A stretch of 64,000 bases of DNA from Blepharisma stoltei (Eukaryota; Ciliophora; Heterotrichea; Heterotrichida; Blepharismidae): contig CAJZBQ010000011.1 in assembly GCA_914767885.1 (NCBI GenBank), forward strand, positions 620,001 to 684,000, in the 5' to 3' direction. Positions 10,939 through 19,950 of the stretch are shown here, piece after piece. A program made the translations under genes and the position numbers. Within the stretch, counting starts at the first letter, position 1. Every line of letters begins with the position of its first letter. The notes under the pieces are model-generated. The model was not told where the DNA came from, did not search any database, and worked only from the letters and a program-made list of their open reading frames with translations.

Positions 10939-11341
10939 AATCATTCTACTTTAGAAACAATAACTTCACCGCTCTGTTTTGGTAAGCAATAATAAATAAA
11001 AAGCTTATAATAACTTTATCCTCGAAAAATAAATCTGCTCCAAATTGATAAGAAATGCACCAGAATTATAATAAAACGCATTTTAGTTAAAAAATAAATT
11101 AATAGGGTTTCTTGATGATAATAAAAAATGAATAGGGAAAGGATTTCAGAAACCATAATAATTATTGAACTTATACGTGAACTTGGCTTATCAGAATGAC
11201 CTAATTACTATGGAATTTAGATTTTAGATTAAAAAAAATTCGATAGTTTGGCTAAGAGTAATTTAATAATTCATGAAAATAAAAAAAGTCTTTGAATAAT
11301 TTGATAAAATAAGATTATATAGATATTTTGGCTGAAAATAC

Positions 11342-11641
11342 TTAAGATTGCCTTCGTAATGATTTCAACAGAATATAGCTTAAATGGCAGCTCGGAATTA
11401 AAATGACTATAGATAATGTCCAAAACCCTATTGCATTTGGTAAATCTTCAAGTTTAAGTCAAAACTCAAATCCTATAATTCCCATCGTTAAACTCATAAA
11501 AATACACCCAAAAATAATAATCACTAACGTTGGTGTTGCCTTTATTTCTTTATCATCCCCTCTTGCCATTCTTTTATTTTCACCCTTAAAAAACCCATTC
11601 AAGTTCTCCATATCATTTTCGCTTATTTTACTAAAATCCAT
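11342..11641 (-). CDS. Small two-pass membrane protein, TMEM230-like
   Basis: 99 aa once TGA is read as Trp (GFEFWLKLEDLP). The N-terminus is polar (MDFSKISENDMENLNG). Two hydrophobic segments follow: TLVIIIFGCIFMSLTMGIIG and FWTLSIVILIPSCHLSYILL, then a short basic tail KSLRRQS. Size, two-pass layout and a P-x2-H-x3-I pattern at the end of the second helix fit TMEM230/TMEM134-type proteins of vesicle trafficking. The match is by eye and the family is small, so keep this as tentative. About 400 bp upstream (10939-11341) separates it from the tandem gene and holds nothing I can name. Confidence 0.55.
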
Positions 11642-11768
11642 GTATATTTTATTATTTTAAAATAGAACTATTACAAATAAAATCTCAGTAGTGTAATTTC
11701 GAGACCTCTGCAAGCACATATGCTAAACTAAATTAATATTTATTAATTCAAAATGATATAATAACCTA

Positions 11769-12695
11769 TTAGCCCCATGTAAAAATGTCTGTATGTGAAA
11801 GCTGCTGACTGTGTTTTATCCTTGCAATGTTTTTTTCTTCTGGTGGAGACTCCCATGTGAGTGGGTTTCCATTATTTTTTACCTGTGGCTCCACTTTTTT
11901 TCTATGGTTCAGCACGACTCCAGTGACAACAGTGTCAAGCTCTTGTTTTAGCAATTCTTTATTAGCCCTTCTTCTGACACCTTTTGTGGTTGGATTAATT
12001 GAAGGTGGCTGATTTAAGGGATGATTTAAATTGGCTGACGCACTTTGAGACCTCAATGCATTTGAAATGGCTTTTCCTAATCTCTGATAGGAAGCTCCAT
12101 TCTTGACTTCGCTTTCTCTCATAACTCTTTGCACCTAACTAGCAATTACTTCATCTGTTATAGGAACTCCTTTTTCTCTTAAAAAAGTCCCGAATTCGTC
12201 TTTGGTAACTTCGCCATTAACATATCGCCCGATTTTTCCATACAATTCTTGCTGAAATGGCGTTGTGTTAGTTTCATGAACAGTTGTTAAATCAGTCGAC
12301 CTAAAGGTTTTTCCTACATGAGGGTTGTTGTAGTAGTCAATGTTATTTGGGATGATTTTTCTTGAAGAATACCCAAGGCTTTTTAGGACAGAATGATAAG
12401 ACCTATTGTTATCATCAAGCACTTTATTAAAAGCTGGAGTAATATTGACGCTGAAATCTTCTTTAAGATCTTCCACATATTGAGAACGTGAGATTCTGCC
12501 AGCATCAAATAAAGTATAAAGATCGTGAAGCTGCTCATAGGTTTCTTCTCTAAGAGCTTTAGAGGAGGCTATTGAAGAAGAGCAGGAAGAATGGACGCTT
12601 GAAGGAGCTTCTTCTGGCTAGAAATTACGTTTGAGCTTTCTCAATACACTTCCAAGTGTCTGATATTCCTGTGTTGGGAGTTTTGATCCTTGCAT
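11769..12695 (-). CDS. Unknown 298-aa protein with two introns
   Basis: Assembled from three exons with 15-nt introns at 12614-12628 (GTAATTTCTAGCCAG) and 12135-12149 (GTAATTGCTAGTTAG). Start MQGSKLPTQEYQTLGS at 12695. Two related helical segments are visible: YEQLHDLYTLFDAGRISRSQ and LYGKIGRYVNGEVTKDEFGT, each with a G-x-I/V-x-x-x-x-F/Y pattern, like degenerate EF-hand or repeat helices without calcium ligands. The last third is basic (KGVRRRANKELLKQ). No signal or membrane segment. Not recognised; the conserved-looking segments suggest a conserved protist structural protein, but no function can be given. Confidence 0.72.
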
Positions 12696-12881
12696 TTATC
12701 AATATTTATAAGTTTTGTGGTGCAGATATTAAAAATTAAGCATTGAATATTATTTTAGATGCTAGAAATGAATTTAAGGGTAAAGATTTTATATAAATAA
12801 GAATCATGCTGTTGAAGTGACTTATTAATTGAAATTTTGATATTTGTTTTTTTACTTAAATTAATTAAAAATGCTAACTGA

Positions 12882-12942
12882 TATAGCCCGTTCCCGGCTA
12901 TAGATCGGGCTATGCCCGATCTATAGCCGGGAACGGGCTATA
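12882..12942. repeat. Perfect 61-bp hairpin
   Basis: 29-nt arms starting TATAGCCCGTTCCCGGC, 3-nt spacer TAT, exact inverse arm. Unusually GC-rich for the region. TA at both ends fits a palindromic IES or a minimal element. Confidence 0.8.
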
Positions 12943-12962
12943 ATGCATCTCAATAAAATAAT

Positions 12963-13238
12963 AAATTCCCTCCTTTCATGAGCGCAAAAACATTAAAAAA
13001 TCCCTATTTTACGGGAAGAAATGATAGAAAAATATTTTTTTATCAAGAATTTTTATAAAATATAAGTGATAGTTATTATAATCTCTAGTTAATTCTGTAG
13101 CATTTTAAACAGCTTATATTCTAAACACATAAATTTACAAATTTTTTGAATTGGATTTTTTTGAATTTCAAGACTAAAATAATCTAACTCCCCTCTGTGA
13201 GCGAGCCAATTTTTTTCACTGGGGAAGAGTCGGGTAAG
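12963..13238. mobile_element. Family A MITE, intergenic
   Basis: Left end TTCCCTCCTTTCATGAGCGC plus the AAATCCCTATTTT block shared by the family; right end CTCCCCTCTGTGAGCGAG then GGGGAAGAGTCGGGTA. Ends are more degenerate than in other copies, so it may be older. Confidence 0.75.
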
Positions 13239-13291
13239 TGATATAAACCTAATTTATTTATCTTAATTAAACTTATATAAAAGCCCACTGC

Positions 13292-13521
13292 TATAGCCCC
13301 TGAAATTATTTAGATCATTATTGGCCATCCATTTTACTTTCCAAAATTAATTTGTACTTGTCAGCTTTTTTGAAAAGTAAAAACGAAAATGATAAGTCTC
13401 CCTTTATGGTTTTAAGGTACCTACTCAGACTTATACTGTATAAGGCAGGTGCCCTGTACCACATTTTTTCTGGTCGGTATTCTGCTGAGGTATAGAGATC
13501 TATTAAAGTGCATGAGCTATA
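13292..13521. mobile_element. Family C TA element, 230 bp
   Basis: Inverse copy of the IES at 28917-29145. Ends are TATAGCCCCTG and CATGAGCTATA. The inside, for example AAGGTACCT and CAGGTGCCCTGTACC, matches along the whole length with few differences. TA at each end. Confidence 0.8.
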
Positions 13522-14040
13522 TACCCAAGGACTACATTCACCCATAATGCCCCCTTCACCTGCTCTCCTGCATGCGCACAAACTTAAAAAGAATACTCTT
13601 GCCAGACAAATGCCTGCACTTGCTATACGGTAGTTGGATGAGTTGTGTCACCTTGCCTCACATCAGCAAAGACGCCCTTCATGGAAGATTTTAAAATGTC
13701 AAACTTTTTAGACGACTCTAGGCCAAAATTTAAAGGGTGTAACTCCTAGTTTCACGCTAATATACAGTCCCGATTGGCCATGAAATGTACCACTGGCTCT
13801 GCTAGGAGATCCCTTTAAAACTCTCGGCTTCATCTTCCTTTGAGGCAACAACCTGGAACTGGAGTAAAGAATGCAGTCGGCTAATTTCAATATTGTGCTT
13901 CACCAAATAATGAAAAATCCGGTCGGATACACATTTCCGAATGTCATCTTTCCTTCCTAAAGGTCCCTGCACATCCAGAGGGGATGCCAGCTACAGGAGT
14001 TAGGAGTGTGGGCTGATTCGTAACGCCATCTTAATGCATA
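13522..14040 (-). mobile_element. SINE-like element, copy D1
   Basis: Read on the minus strand it begins ATTAAGATGGCGTTACG, the AT leader plus ATGGYG start shared by the other copies. Its body is homologous to 17470-17958, for example GGAGTAAAGAATGCAGTCGG against GGAGTAAAGCATGCAGTCGG. More GC-rich than the surroundings and without a usable ORF. It abuts the family C element, so it may be inserted next to or into it. Confidence 0.65.
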
Positions 14041-14073
14041 AGTGATATAAACCAAATTTATAGATATTTCTTA

Positions 14074-14273
14074 TAACTCCCTCAATCCTTGATCGAACGA
14101 TTCCATTGAAAAATTCTAAAAATTAAGAAAACTAGCCCAATCCTTGATCGAATGATTTCAAATATTGCATGTTTTATATAATCAATAAATTTTATATATA
14201 ATTTTTTTCAAAAATTTTTTAATCCCATCCTAGATCAAACGATAGGAGCCGCTTGACCAAGGAAGGGGAAGTA
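14074..14273. mobile_element. Family B MITE, 200 bp
   Basis: Left end TAACTCCCTCAATCCTTGATCG with the inner repeat CCAATCCTTGATCGAATGAT; right end ATCCTAGATCAAACGAT and GGAAGGGGAAGTA. Same organisation as the 560-bp copy at 51097-51656, but about 200 bp. Confidence 0.78.
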
Positions 14274-15112
14274 GGATTTTACATTTAATGCTATTAAGCA
14301 ATAAATAATTATTTCTATACGTTATTCTTGTCAATAATTGAATAACACTTTACAGTAATTTTTAATTTTAAAATCTAATTTTTAACGACTTAACGAGAGA
14401 TTTTTATGATTAAATTATTTCTTTTTAAAATTAATGATGATAATGGGACATTTTGAAAAGATGACAACTTAGAAGAAGTTGAGCAACGAATTTGATTTTG
14501 GTCATATGATTAGAACTTTCAGAGACTGGCTCGTCAAAACGCTAAAGCATCTATAAACTCTCCTTGATTATGCTATAAATTCAAAAAGAAAATATAGAGG
14601 ATTTCTAGAAAATCTCTCAGCTCTTTAAACAAAAATTAGATTATATGTGGTTTTTTGACATCCAAAACCAACAAAAAGTTGTCTGCTCTAAGTGTGGGAG
14701 ATATTCTTCTTGCTCTCTATTTTATTTTGCCGCTTTTCTAATATCTTTCCTGAAGTCTCAAGATCTATCTTAAACCTCTATAAAATGCTTATCTTTTGTC
14801 CAGTGTATCTCTATTCTTTATTCCTACGATTTTGCATTCAAAATTATTTTTGTCCTAAAGCCCAGAGCCCTCTTAAATTTTTCTGCCATTATCGCAATAG
14901 TCTAATAATAATCAAATCTTATTTTTTATATTAGGAGGTATAAATCCAGAACTTTTATATTTGCCCTCATTTATTTATTCTGTAAGATATTCATTGTATC
15001 CTTATTTTCTTCACCCAAGGACTATATTTAGATAAAATAAATAAAAAACAGGTAAATAATTAATGGAATTTTACTTTTATGTCATAAAAATTTATAATTA
15101 AAAAAGGCGCGA
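14274..15112. other. Intergenic before the H1-like gene
   Basis: About 840 bp of AT-rich DNA. A few short open frames exist, but they have low-complexity, hydrophobic translations and no typical start context, so I call none. No element ends seen. Confidence 0.5.
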
Positions 15113-15826
15113 ATGTCAACAAGCACTCCTAAAGGAAAATCAGGAACTCCTAGACGTGGAGGGTCAAGCTCTAAAAAAGAAGCAGTAGAACCAGCTGAAG
15201 AGACTAAAACTCCTTCAAAATCTGTAGAAGAAGTCAAAAGGGCAACTCCAAGATCAAGATCTCGCACCCCCGCCAAAAGTCCTAAATCCTCAGCTAAAAA
15301 ACCAACCCCAGCTAAATCACCAAAATCCCCTGCGAAAACTCCAGCAAAGACTCCAGAAAAATCCCCAGCAAAAACTCCAGCAAAGTCGCCAAAATCTGGG
15401 GCCAAGTCTCCTTCAAAAATGCCAAAACAATCAACCATGGCTGAAACTGCAGCAGCTGGAAAAGGATTCCTGGAAGATAGTTGCTGATTTTTTTTTAAAA
15501 AAATTAAAATATAAAATTGTAAATTGAATATTTATATAATATTAAGCCTTCTCTTATAGTATTTTTATTATGAATATCTATATTAATCAGTATATAAATC
15601 ATAAATTTAGCTCTTATTATTGTAATAATCGATCTATAAAGAATCATTAATAAAAACGGATACAGATAGCTATTAGTATTTCCTAATTAATCTGAAAGGA
15701 GAATATAAAATTAAAATTATTTTTCGTAAAATGAAAAAAGATAGCAATATTCCTTCTCATCAGAAAAAGACAAGAGCTTCCTCTTCAGCAAAGAAATCAA
15801 GAAGAAAGACACCATCTAAAGATTAA
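15113..15826 (+). CDS. Linker histone H1-like basic protein without globular domain
   Basis: 149 aa after removal of a 264-bp IES (15480-15743). The IES splits the gene: before it lies a lysine/proline-rich region with many S/TPxK-type repeats (KTPSKS, RTPAKSPKS, AKTPAKTPEKSPAKTP), and after it SNIPSHQKKTRASSSAKKSR and RKTPSKD with a TAA stop. The join GFLED-SNIPSHQ is in frame. Ciliate macronuclear H1 proteins lack the winged-helix domain and carry such repeats, so a linker-histone role in chromatin compaction is likely. S/TP sites suggest cell-cycle kinase control. An alternative is another basic chromatin protein. The gene is convergent with the coiled-coil gene, 4 bp apart. Confidence 0.78.
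15480..15743. other. IES, 264 bp, in the H1-like gene
   Basis: TA at 15478-15479 (GAAGATAG) and 15742-15743 (AAAGATAG), with GATAG shared on both sides. It is a multiple of three but holds in-frame TAA. Removal extends the basic C-terminal region by 27 residues. Confidence 0.78.
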
Positions 15827-15830
15827 AGAA

Positions 15831-16970
15831 TTAAATACTTTCTTCACTTTTAAAATTTTCCACCCTTGACTCCGGAGATAAATAAACACTCGAATGAAAC
15901 TCATTTGTTGAATTCAAAAACTGGGCGTCATCAAACTTCAGTCTCATTATTGTCGAATTTAATTGTTTTTTCTGCAGCTGTAATTTCTCTATTTGGTTTT
16001 TTTGCTGCTCCACTATATTTTCCAGCTGCGAATTTTTCTCCATTAAAGGCTCGATTTTTTCTAATAAATCTTTCAATTTTCTTTCAGTTTCTGATAATTT
16101 ATAGTCTAGCTCAATATTATTTTCACACATATGGTTATTGCTAATTCTAGTGTATAAACTCATCTTTTTTTCAAGCTCCAAGATTCTTTCATTTAATTTT
16201 TCTTTAATTGAAGATTCTTCTTTAAGCTTGTTCTCTAATGTAAGTTTAAGCTGCCGAAATACATTTAATCGGTCATTTTTATCAGAAATTTCTTTTAAAG
16301 CTTTATTGTAATTTTGCTGCAATTCTTTATTTTTTTTCTCTAAAATTTGATTTTTTTTTAAAATCCCTTTGAACTCTTCTTGTCTAAACCGATTATCGTC
16401 TTCTTTGTTAACCAATCCCTTTACAATCTTGGCTACTTCTTTATTTTGCTCTTTAAATACTTCTTCTAATTCCTCTTTTTCTCTTCTCAGCATAGCTGCT
16501 TCATTTGCCGCCTTTTGCTTATAACTTTCATAATTTTTCAGAGTCCTCTGCAAATTTTCATTTTCTTTGTGAACAAATTCCAATTCTTCTTTCATTTCTT
16601 TAATGATATTCTCATACTCCTTAAGTTTTTCTAAATCCCTATAATTTTCTTCTAAAATATCTTTATACTTTACGATTAGTTCCTGATTAGTTTCATCTTT
16701 TAATTTCAGCTCTTCTTCAACGCCGGAATGCTTATATACTTGTAGCTCTTGTTTTAAGCTATGATTTTGCTTAGTCAAATAATCAATATCCATTTTCACT
16801 TGTTCTAAATCTTTTTCGTGGGTAAACATTTCATTTTTTAATTGTTCTTCTACTTCTTTTACTTTATTATCAGCTTGCTGCATGGATACCTTTAGACTTT
16901 GGTTTTGTGTGAGCAAGGTGTTATATTTCTTCGACAATAAATTGAATTGTTGTTCTAAGCGATCATCCAT
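15831..16970 (-). CDS. Long coiled-coil protein, 379 aa
   Basis: Uninterrupted frame from MDDRLEQQFNLLSKKYNTLL to a TAA. Almost the whole chain is heptad-rich helix (QLKNEMFTHEKDLEQVKMDI, KEMKEELEFVHKENENLQRT, KILEKKNKELQQNYNKALKE), with a short non-helical tail STNEFHSSVYLSPESR. Such proteins usually belong to the cytoskeleton, basal bodies or membrane tethers, but no subfamily is recognisable. No IES or intron. The stop is 4 bp from the stop of the H1-like gene. Confidence 0.85.
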   Translation of the reverse strand: MDDRLEQQFNLLSKKYNTLLTQNQSLKVSMQQADNKVKEVEEQLKNEMFTHEKDLEQVKMDIDYLTKQNHSLKQELQVYKHSGVEEELKLKDETNQELIVKYKDILEENYRDLEKLKEYENIIKEMKEELEFVHKENENLQRTLKNYESYKQKAANEAAMLRREKEELEEVFKEQNKEVAKIVKGLVNKEDDNRFRQEEFKGILKKNQILEKKNKELQQNYNKALKEISDKNDRLNVFRQLKLTLENKLKEESSIKEKLNERILELEKKMSLYTRISNNHMCENNIELDYKLSETERKLKDLLEKIEPLMEKNSQLENIVEQQKNQIEKLQLQKKQLNSTIMRLKFDDAQFLNSTNEFHSSVYLSPESRVENFKSEESI

Positions 16971-17040
16971 TTAAATTTTATTTAACTCCTTCTCTTTTGA
17001 TATTAGAATGTAAATAAGTAATAATTAGATAAAAGAATCT

Positions 17041-17398
17041 TACTCCCCCCATTCGTGGGTGAACAAAACCATTAGAAAAATCCCTATTTTTTGCCCAAAA
17101 ACCCACCCTCCGTGAGTGAACAAAAATTTTTTATAGAAAAAAAATTTGATATATAAGTGATAATTAGTATAATGAAATCAAGAGCTAATTCTGTTTAATT
17201 TTAAACAAATTGCTTTTTAAAAATATAAATTTTATAAATTAAATTAATATTTGTTTTCCAATTTTTGCAAATTAGGATTTTTTTAAATTTTAACAAAAAT
17301 ATTTTCTATAAAATTTAAATATAAATTTTTAAAAAAAAAAAAAATAACCCTCCGTGAGTGAACAAAATTTTTTTGTTCACTCACGGAGGGGGGAGTTA
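17041..17398. mobile_element. Family A MITE, 358 bp, best-preserved copy
   Basis: Begins TACTCCCCCCATTCGTGGG and ends CACTCACGGAGGGGGGAGTTA. Shows all family blocks: AAAATCCCTATTTTTTGCCC, an inner CCACCCTCCGTGAGTGAAC, AGAGCTAATTCTG, and TTTTGCAAATTAGGATTT. The right end is itself a hairpin (CCTCCGTGAGTGAACAAAA facing its inverse). Lies between two minus-strand genes. Confidence 0.9.
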
Positions 17399-18064
17399 GC
17401 TAATTCTATAAATTTATTCTAAAATATAAATTTTATAATTAAATTGAAATTACGTTATTAGACTTAAAGAAGTTCATTGCAATTCTCGAAGGACTACCTC
17501 CACCCGTAAAAGCTCTCTTAGGCTGCTCGCCAGTTAGTACACTGCCTTGCAAAGGATGCTCCTGGCCTGCACTTGCTACCGGCAGTAGATATGTTGTGTC
17601 ACTGTGCTGTACGCCATCAAACGTTTCACACTGGAAAATTCAACATGTAGAATTTTCTGGTTGACTTCGGCCAAAATTGAAATCCTAAGCAAGGGCGTAA
17701 CTCCTGGTTTCATGCTGGGAAACAGCCCCAATTGATGAGGATGATCACCACTGATACTTCAGGGAGATCCCTTTCCAACTCCGTCTCCATTCCTTTCTAA
17801 GGCATAATTCTTGGTATTGGAGTAAAGCATGCAGTCGGGCCAACCCCATATTGCGATTCACCAAACCAAGAAAGCCCGGCCGGATACACATTCCCGAACG
17901 CCATACTCTCTTCTTCAAGGTCCCTGCGCACCTGTTGGGATGCCAGCTGCAGGAGCTAAATTAAATTTGTATTTTTTATATAGAAACTTTTTAATATATT
18001 TTATAAAAAAATTTTGTCCGTGAGTGATAGCAAAATTTTGCTCGTTCATGGAGAAGAGAGTAAG
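17399..18064. mobile_element. Second family A MITE, split by a SINE-like element
   Basis: Directly after the previous MITE the sequence resumes with family A inner blocks (AGCTAATTCTATAAATTTATT, ATAAATTTTATAATTAAATT). It ends with CCGTGAGTGATAGC and CTCGTTCATGGAGAAGAGAG plus TA. The roughly 490-bp middle is the SINE-like copy D2. So this is a nested insertion next to another MITE. Confidence 0.75.
17470..17958 (-). mobile_element. SINE-like element, copy D2, nested in a MITE
   Basis: Homologous to 13540-14030 along its length (GGATACACATTCCCGAACG, AGGTCCCTGCGCACC, GGGATGCCAGCTGCAGGAGC). It lacks the ATGGYG start seen in D1, so it is truncated at that end. AATTAAATT occurs on both flanks and may be the target duplication. 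Confidence 0.65.
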
Positions 18065-18068
18065 AAAA

Positions 18069-18407
18069 TTAAATGTAAACTCCAGGCTGTTCTCTGACGC
18101 CAGCAAGTTTTTTTACTCTTTCTAGCATGTCTCTATATTTTTCTAAAATCCCTACGTTTTCTCGGTAAGCTTCTTGGCAGATTTCATCTGGGTCGTTTAT
18201 CAGAATTTCATTAGATTTTTCAAGCTGCTTTATTGTAAGCTCGATTTTTTCGATTTCTGCCCGGAGGATTTCTTCGTCAAGCATATTGTTTGTGATTAAA
18301 GATTGAATGTATTCATCTGGAGACAAAGGCTTGGGCTCTTCGGGCTGCTTTCTTCTGTAGTCAGTCACATAGATACCTGGAAATAATTCAATCTCGGGAG
18401 GATCCAT
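18069..18407 (-). CDS. Small helical protein, 112 aa, unknown
   Basis: Complete frame MDPPEIELFPGIYVTDYRRK to a TAA right next to the MITE boundary. The middle is charged helix (LDEEILRAEIEKIELTIKQL, YRENVGILEKYRDMLERVKK) and the end is REQPGVYI. Proline-rich opening followed by a coiled coil. Not recognised. A well-formed, high-complexity protein suggests a real gene. The MITE ends 4 bp past the stop codon, so its insertion spares the coding region. Confidence 0.68.
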   Translation of the reverse strand: MDPPEIELFPGIYVTDYRRKQPEEPKPLSPDEYIQSLITNNMLDEEILRAEIEKIELTIKQLEKSNEILINDPDEICQEAYRENVGILEKYRDMLERVKKLAGVREQPGVYI

Positions 18408-19162
18408 TTTAATAAAAATTATTTATGCTTTATAGTAAATCGATTGCATGAATTGCATATGATTAATCCGAAAATATTTTACTTTTGGTATAAACAAGCT
18501 GAAATAAAATAAGCAAGAAGAATTTTAGAGCATATAGATTTTAGCAAAAATTGAATGTTTTGTTTTTATGAGATGCAAAGAAATATGATGATAAGAGTTT
18601 TTAATCTGTGAATTAGGTATTATTCCTACATAGTAAAGCTAAATTAGATGGTCTTGATATTAAAGTGAATTATTTTTATTTATTTAATAATTTATTGATA
18701 ATAAAAATGAAAATACTACTTATCATTGTATCTCCATATAATTTTTTGCACATTACAGATACTTTCTTAACTTTTATCATATGAATAATTCAATTTAACG
18801 AGCAGCCAACTATAACTATAAATTGCAAATAATAAAATCCTGCTCTTCAAATTCACAAAAGTTCTGCTATTTTCAACGTTCTTTAATTAAGCTTGCATTA
18901 AAAATAAAAATACTTAAATTTAAATACTTTTTAATTTAAAACGAATTTCCCATACTAATTTTTTTCTCTAATTCTTTATTTTCTATGAGTGAACAACTAT
19001 ATAAAACATCTCCATGAGAAGCAAAACATTTTCTACACAAATTTTTATAAATAATATTTTAACAAACATAAGTAATCATTTTTATAATTAAATTCTACCT
19101 AGAACTCTTAAATTAAAAGCTTTTAAAAATAAAAGTTTTCAGATTTAATTATTTTTAATCTC

Positions 19163-19395
19163 CAATATAGCAGCTGCAGCGCTATGGTTGCCTTTGCGAG
19201 GGTTCATCTCTGCAACTTGGAGCTCTGACGAGCAACCTAAAGGCGATAAGTCAACTTCAAGTTGACAAATCCTTTCAAAAGGGAAGCTTTATCAGCTTGA
19301 AGTTGACTTGTCACCTTTAGGTGGCTCGTCAGAGCTCCAAGTTGCTGAGAGGAACCCTCGCAAAGGCAATCCATAGCTATGCAGCCGCTATATTG
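19163..19395. repeat. Long inverted repeat, 233 bp
   Basis: Arms of about 110 bp start CAATATAGCAGCTGCAGCG and face CATAGCTATGCAGCCGCTAT. Inner arms include TTGGAGCTCTGACGAGC and its inverse GCTCGTCAGAGCTCCAA. Arms differ at several positions, so it is an aged palindrome, probably an IES-like element with TA-rich ends. Confidence 0.75.
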
Positions 19396-19458
19396 AGAAT
19401 TGAGCTTTTTTTCAATAGGAAAAAAATTTATCATTTTACTCAAAATTTTTAAATAAAA

Positions 19459-19515
19459 AATAACCCCTTTCAGTAAGAGTAAAATTTTATTATTTGCTCA
19501 CGGAGAGGGATTACA
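19459..19515. mobile_element. Family A MITE remnant
   Basis: ATAACCCCTTTCAGTAAGAG and TTTGCTCACGGAGAGGG are diverged facing ends with only a short spacer, as in the end hairpin of family A. Body lost. Confidence 0.5.
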
Positions 19516-19558
19516 TTAATGGCCTAATGCATTTTTTTTAAAAATAAGAATAATAAAA

Positions 19559-19825
19559 ATGCTTCAAGCAGCTATATCTAAAGATCACAATAAATCTCAG
19601 CAAGCCTTTGCAAAAGAACTCAACGCAAGAATTTCCAAGTTAAAGGTAGAGACTGAACAAAATGGCTTTACTTTCCCAGCTAATTTGCTTACAGTAGCCA
19701 AAGAATTTTCAGATAGCCTAGCACAATCTCCAGCCCTTCATTTTGAGACTGAAAATTCTTCATCTTCTCTATCCTCTCACAGAAAAAGTGAGGAAGGGAT
19801 TCCTCCGCATTCAGATCTACACTAA
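19559..19825 (+). CDS. Small protein, 88 aa, unknown
   Basis: ATG at 19559 gives MLQAAISKDHNKSQQAFAKE, then an amphipathic helix (LNARISKLKVETEQNG), and a serine-rich hydrophilic tail (NSSSSLSSHRKSEEG) ending in TAA. Good complexity and codon use similar to neighbours, but there is no recognisable domain and no conserved partner here. A short upstream AT-rich leader fits a promoter. Could be a genuine small gene or one exon of something larger. Confidence 0.5.
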   Translation: MLQAAISKDHNKSQQAFAKELNARISKLKVETEQNGFTFPANLLTVAKEFSDSLAQSPALHFETENSSSSLSSHRKSEEGIPPHSDLH

Positions 19826-19950
19826 ATTGACTAATTCATAAATCTTGATGCTTCAAAAATTTCTATTATTTATTAAAATTTTGTAAAATAAATATAATTT
19901 ATAGATAGCATTTGATATCAAACTATATAGAAAAAACCACCAAAAAAACG

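Larger units (their letters stand above)
18408..19558. other. Intergenic with long inverted repeat and MITE remnant
   Basis: About 1.15 kb without a gene. It contains the 233-bp inverted repeat (19163-19395) and a family A end remnant (19459-19515). The rest is very AT-rich and featureless to me. Confidence 0.55.

Noticed and set aside
13318-13890. Minus-strand open frames over 13.3-13.9 kb as genes
   Set aside because: They lie inside repeat copies (family C, SINE-like D1), are not conserved between copies, and have atypical composition.
14692-14934. 80-residue open frame on the plus strand
   Set aside because: Low-complexity hydrophobic translation of AT-rich DNA, no start context, no partner.
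17829-18106. Overlapping open frames on both strands
   Set aside because: Both fall in copy D2 and a MITE end; frames are not kept in copy D1.
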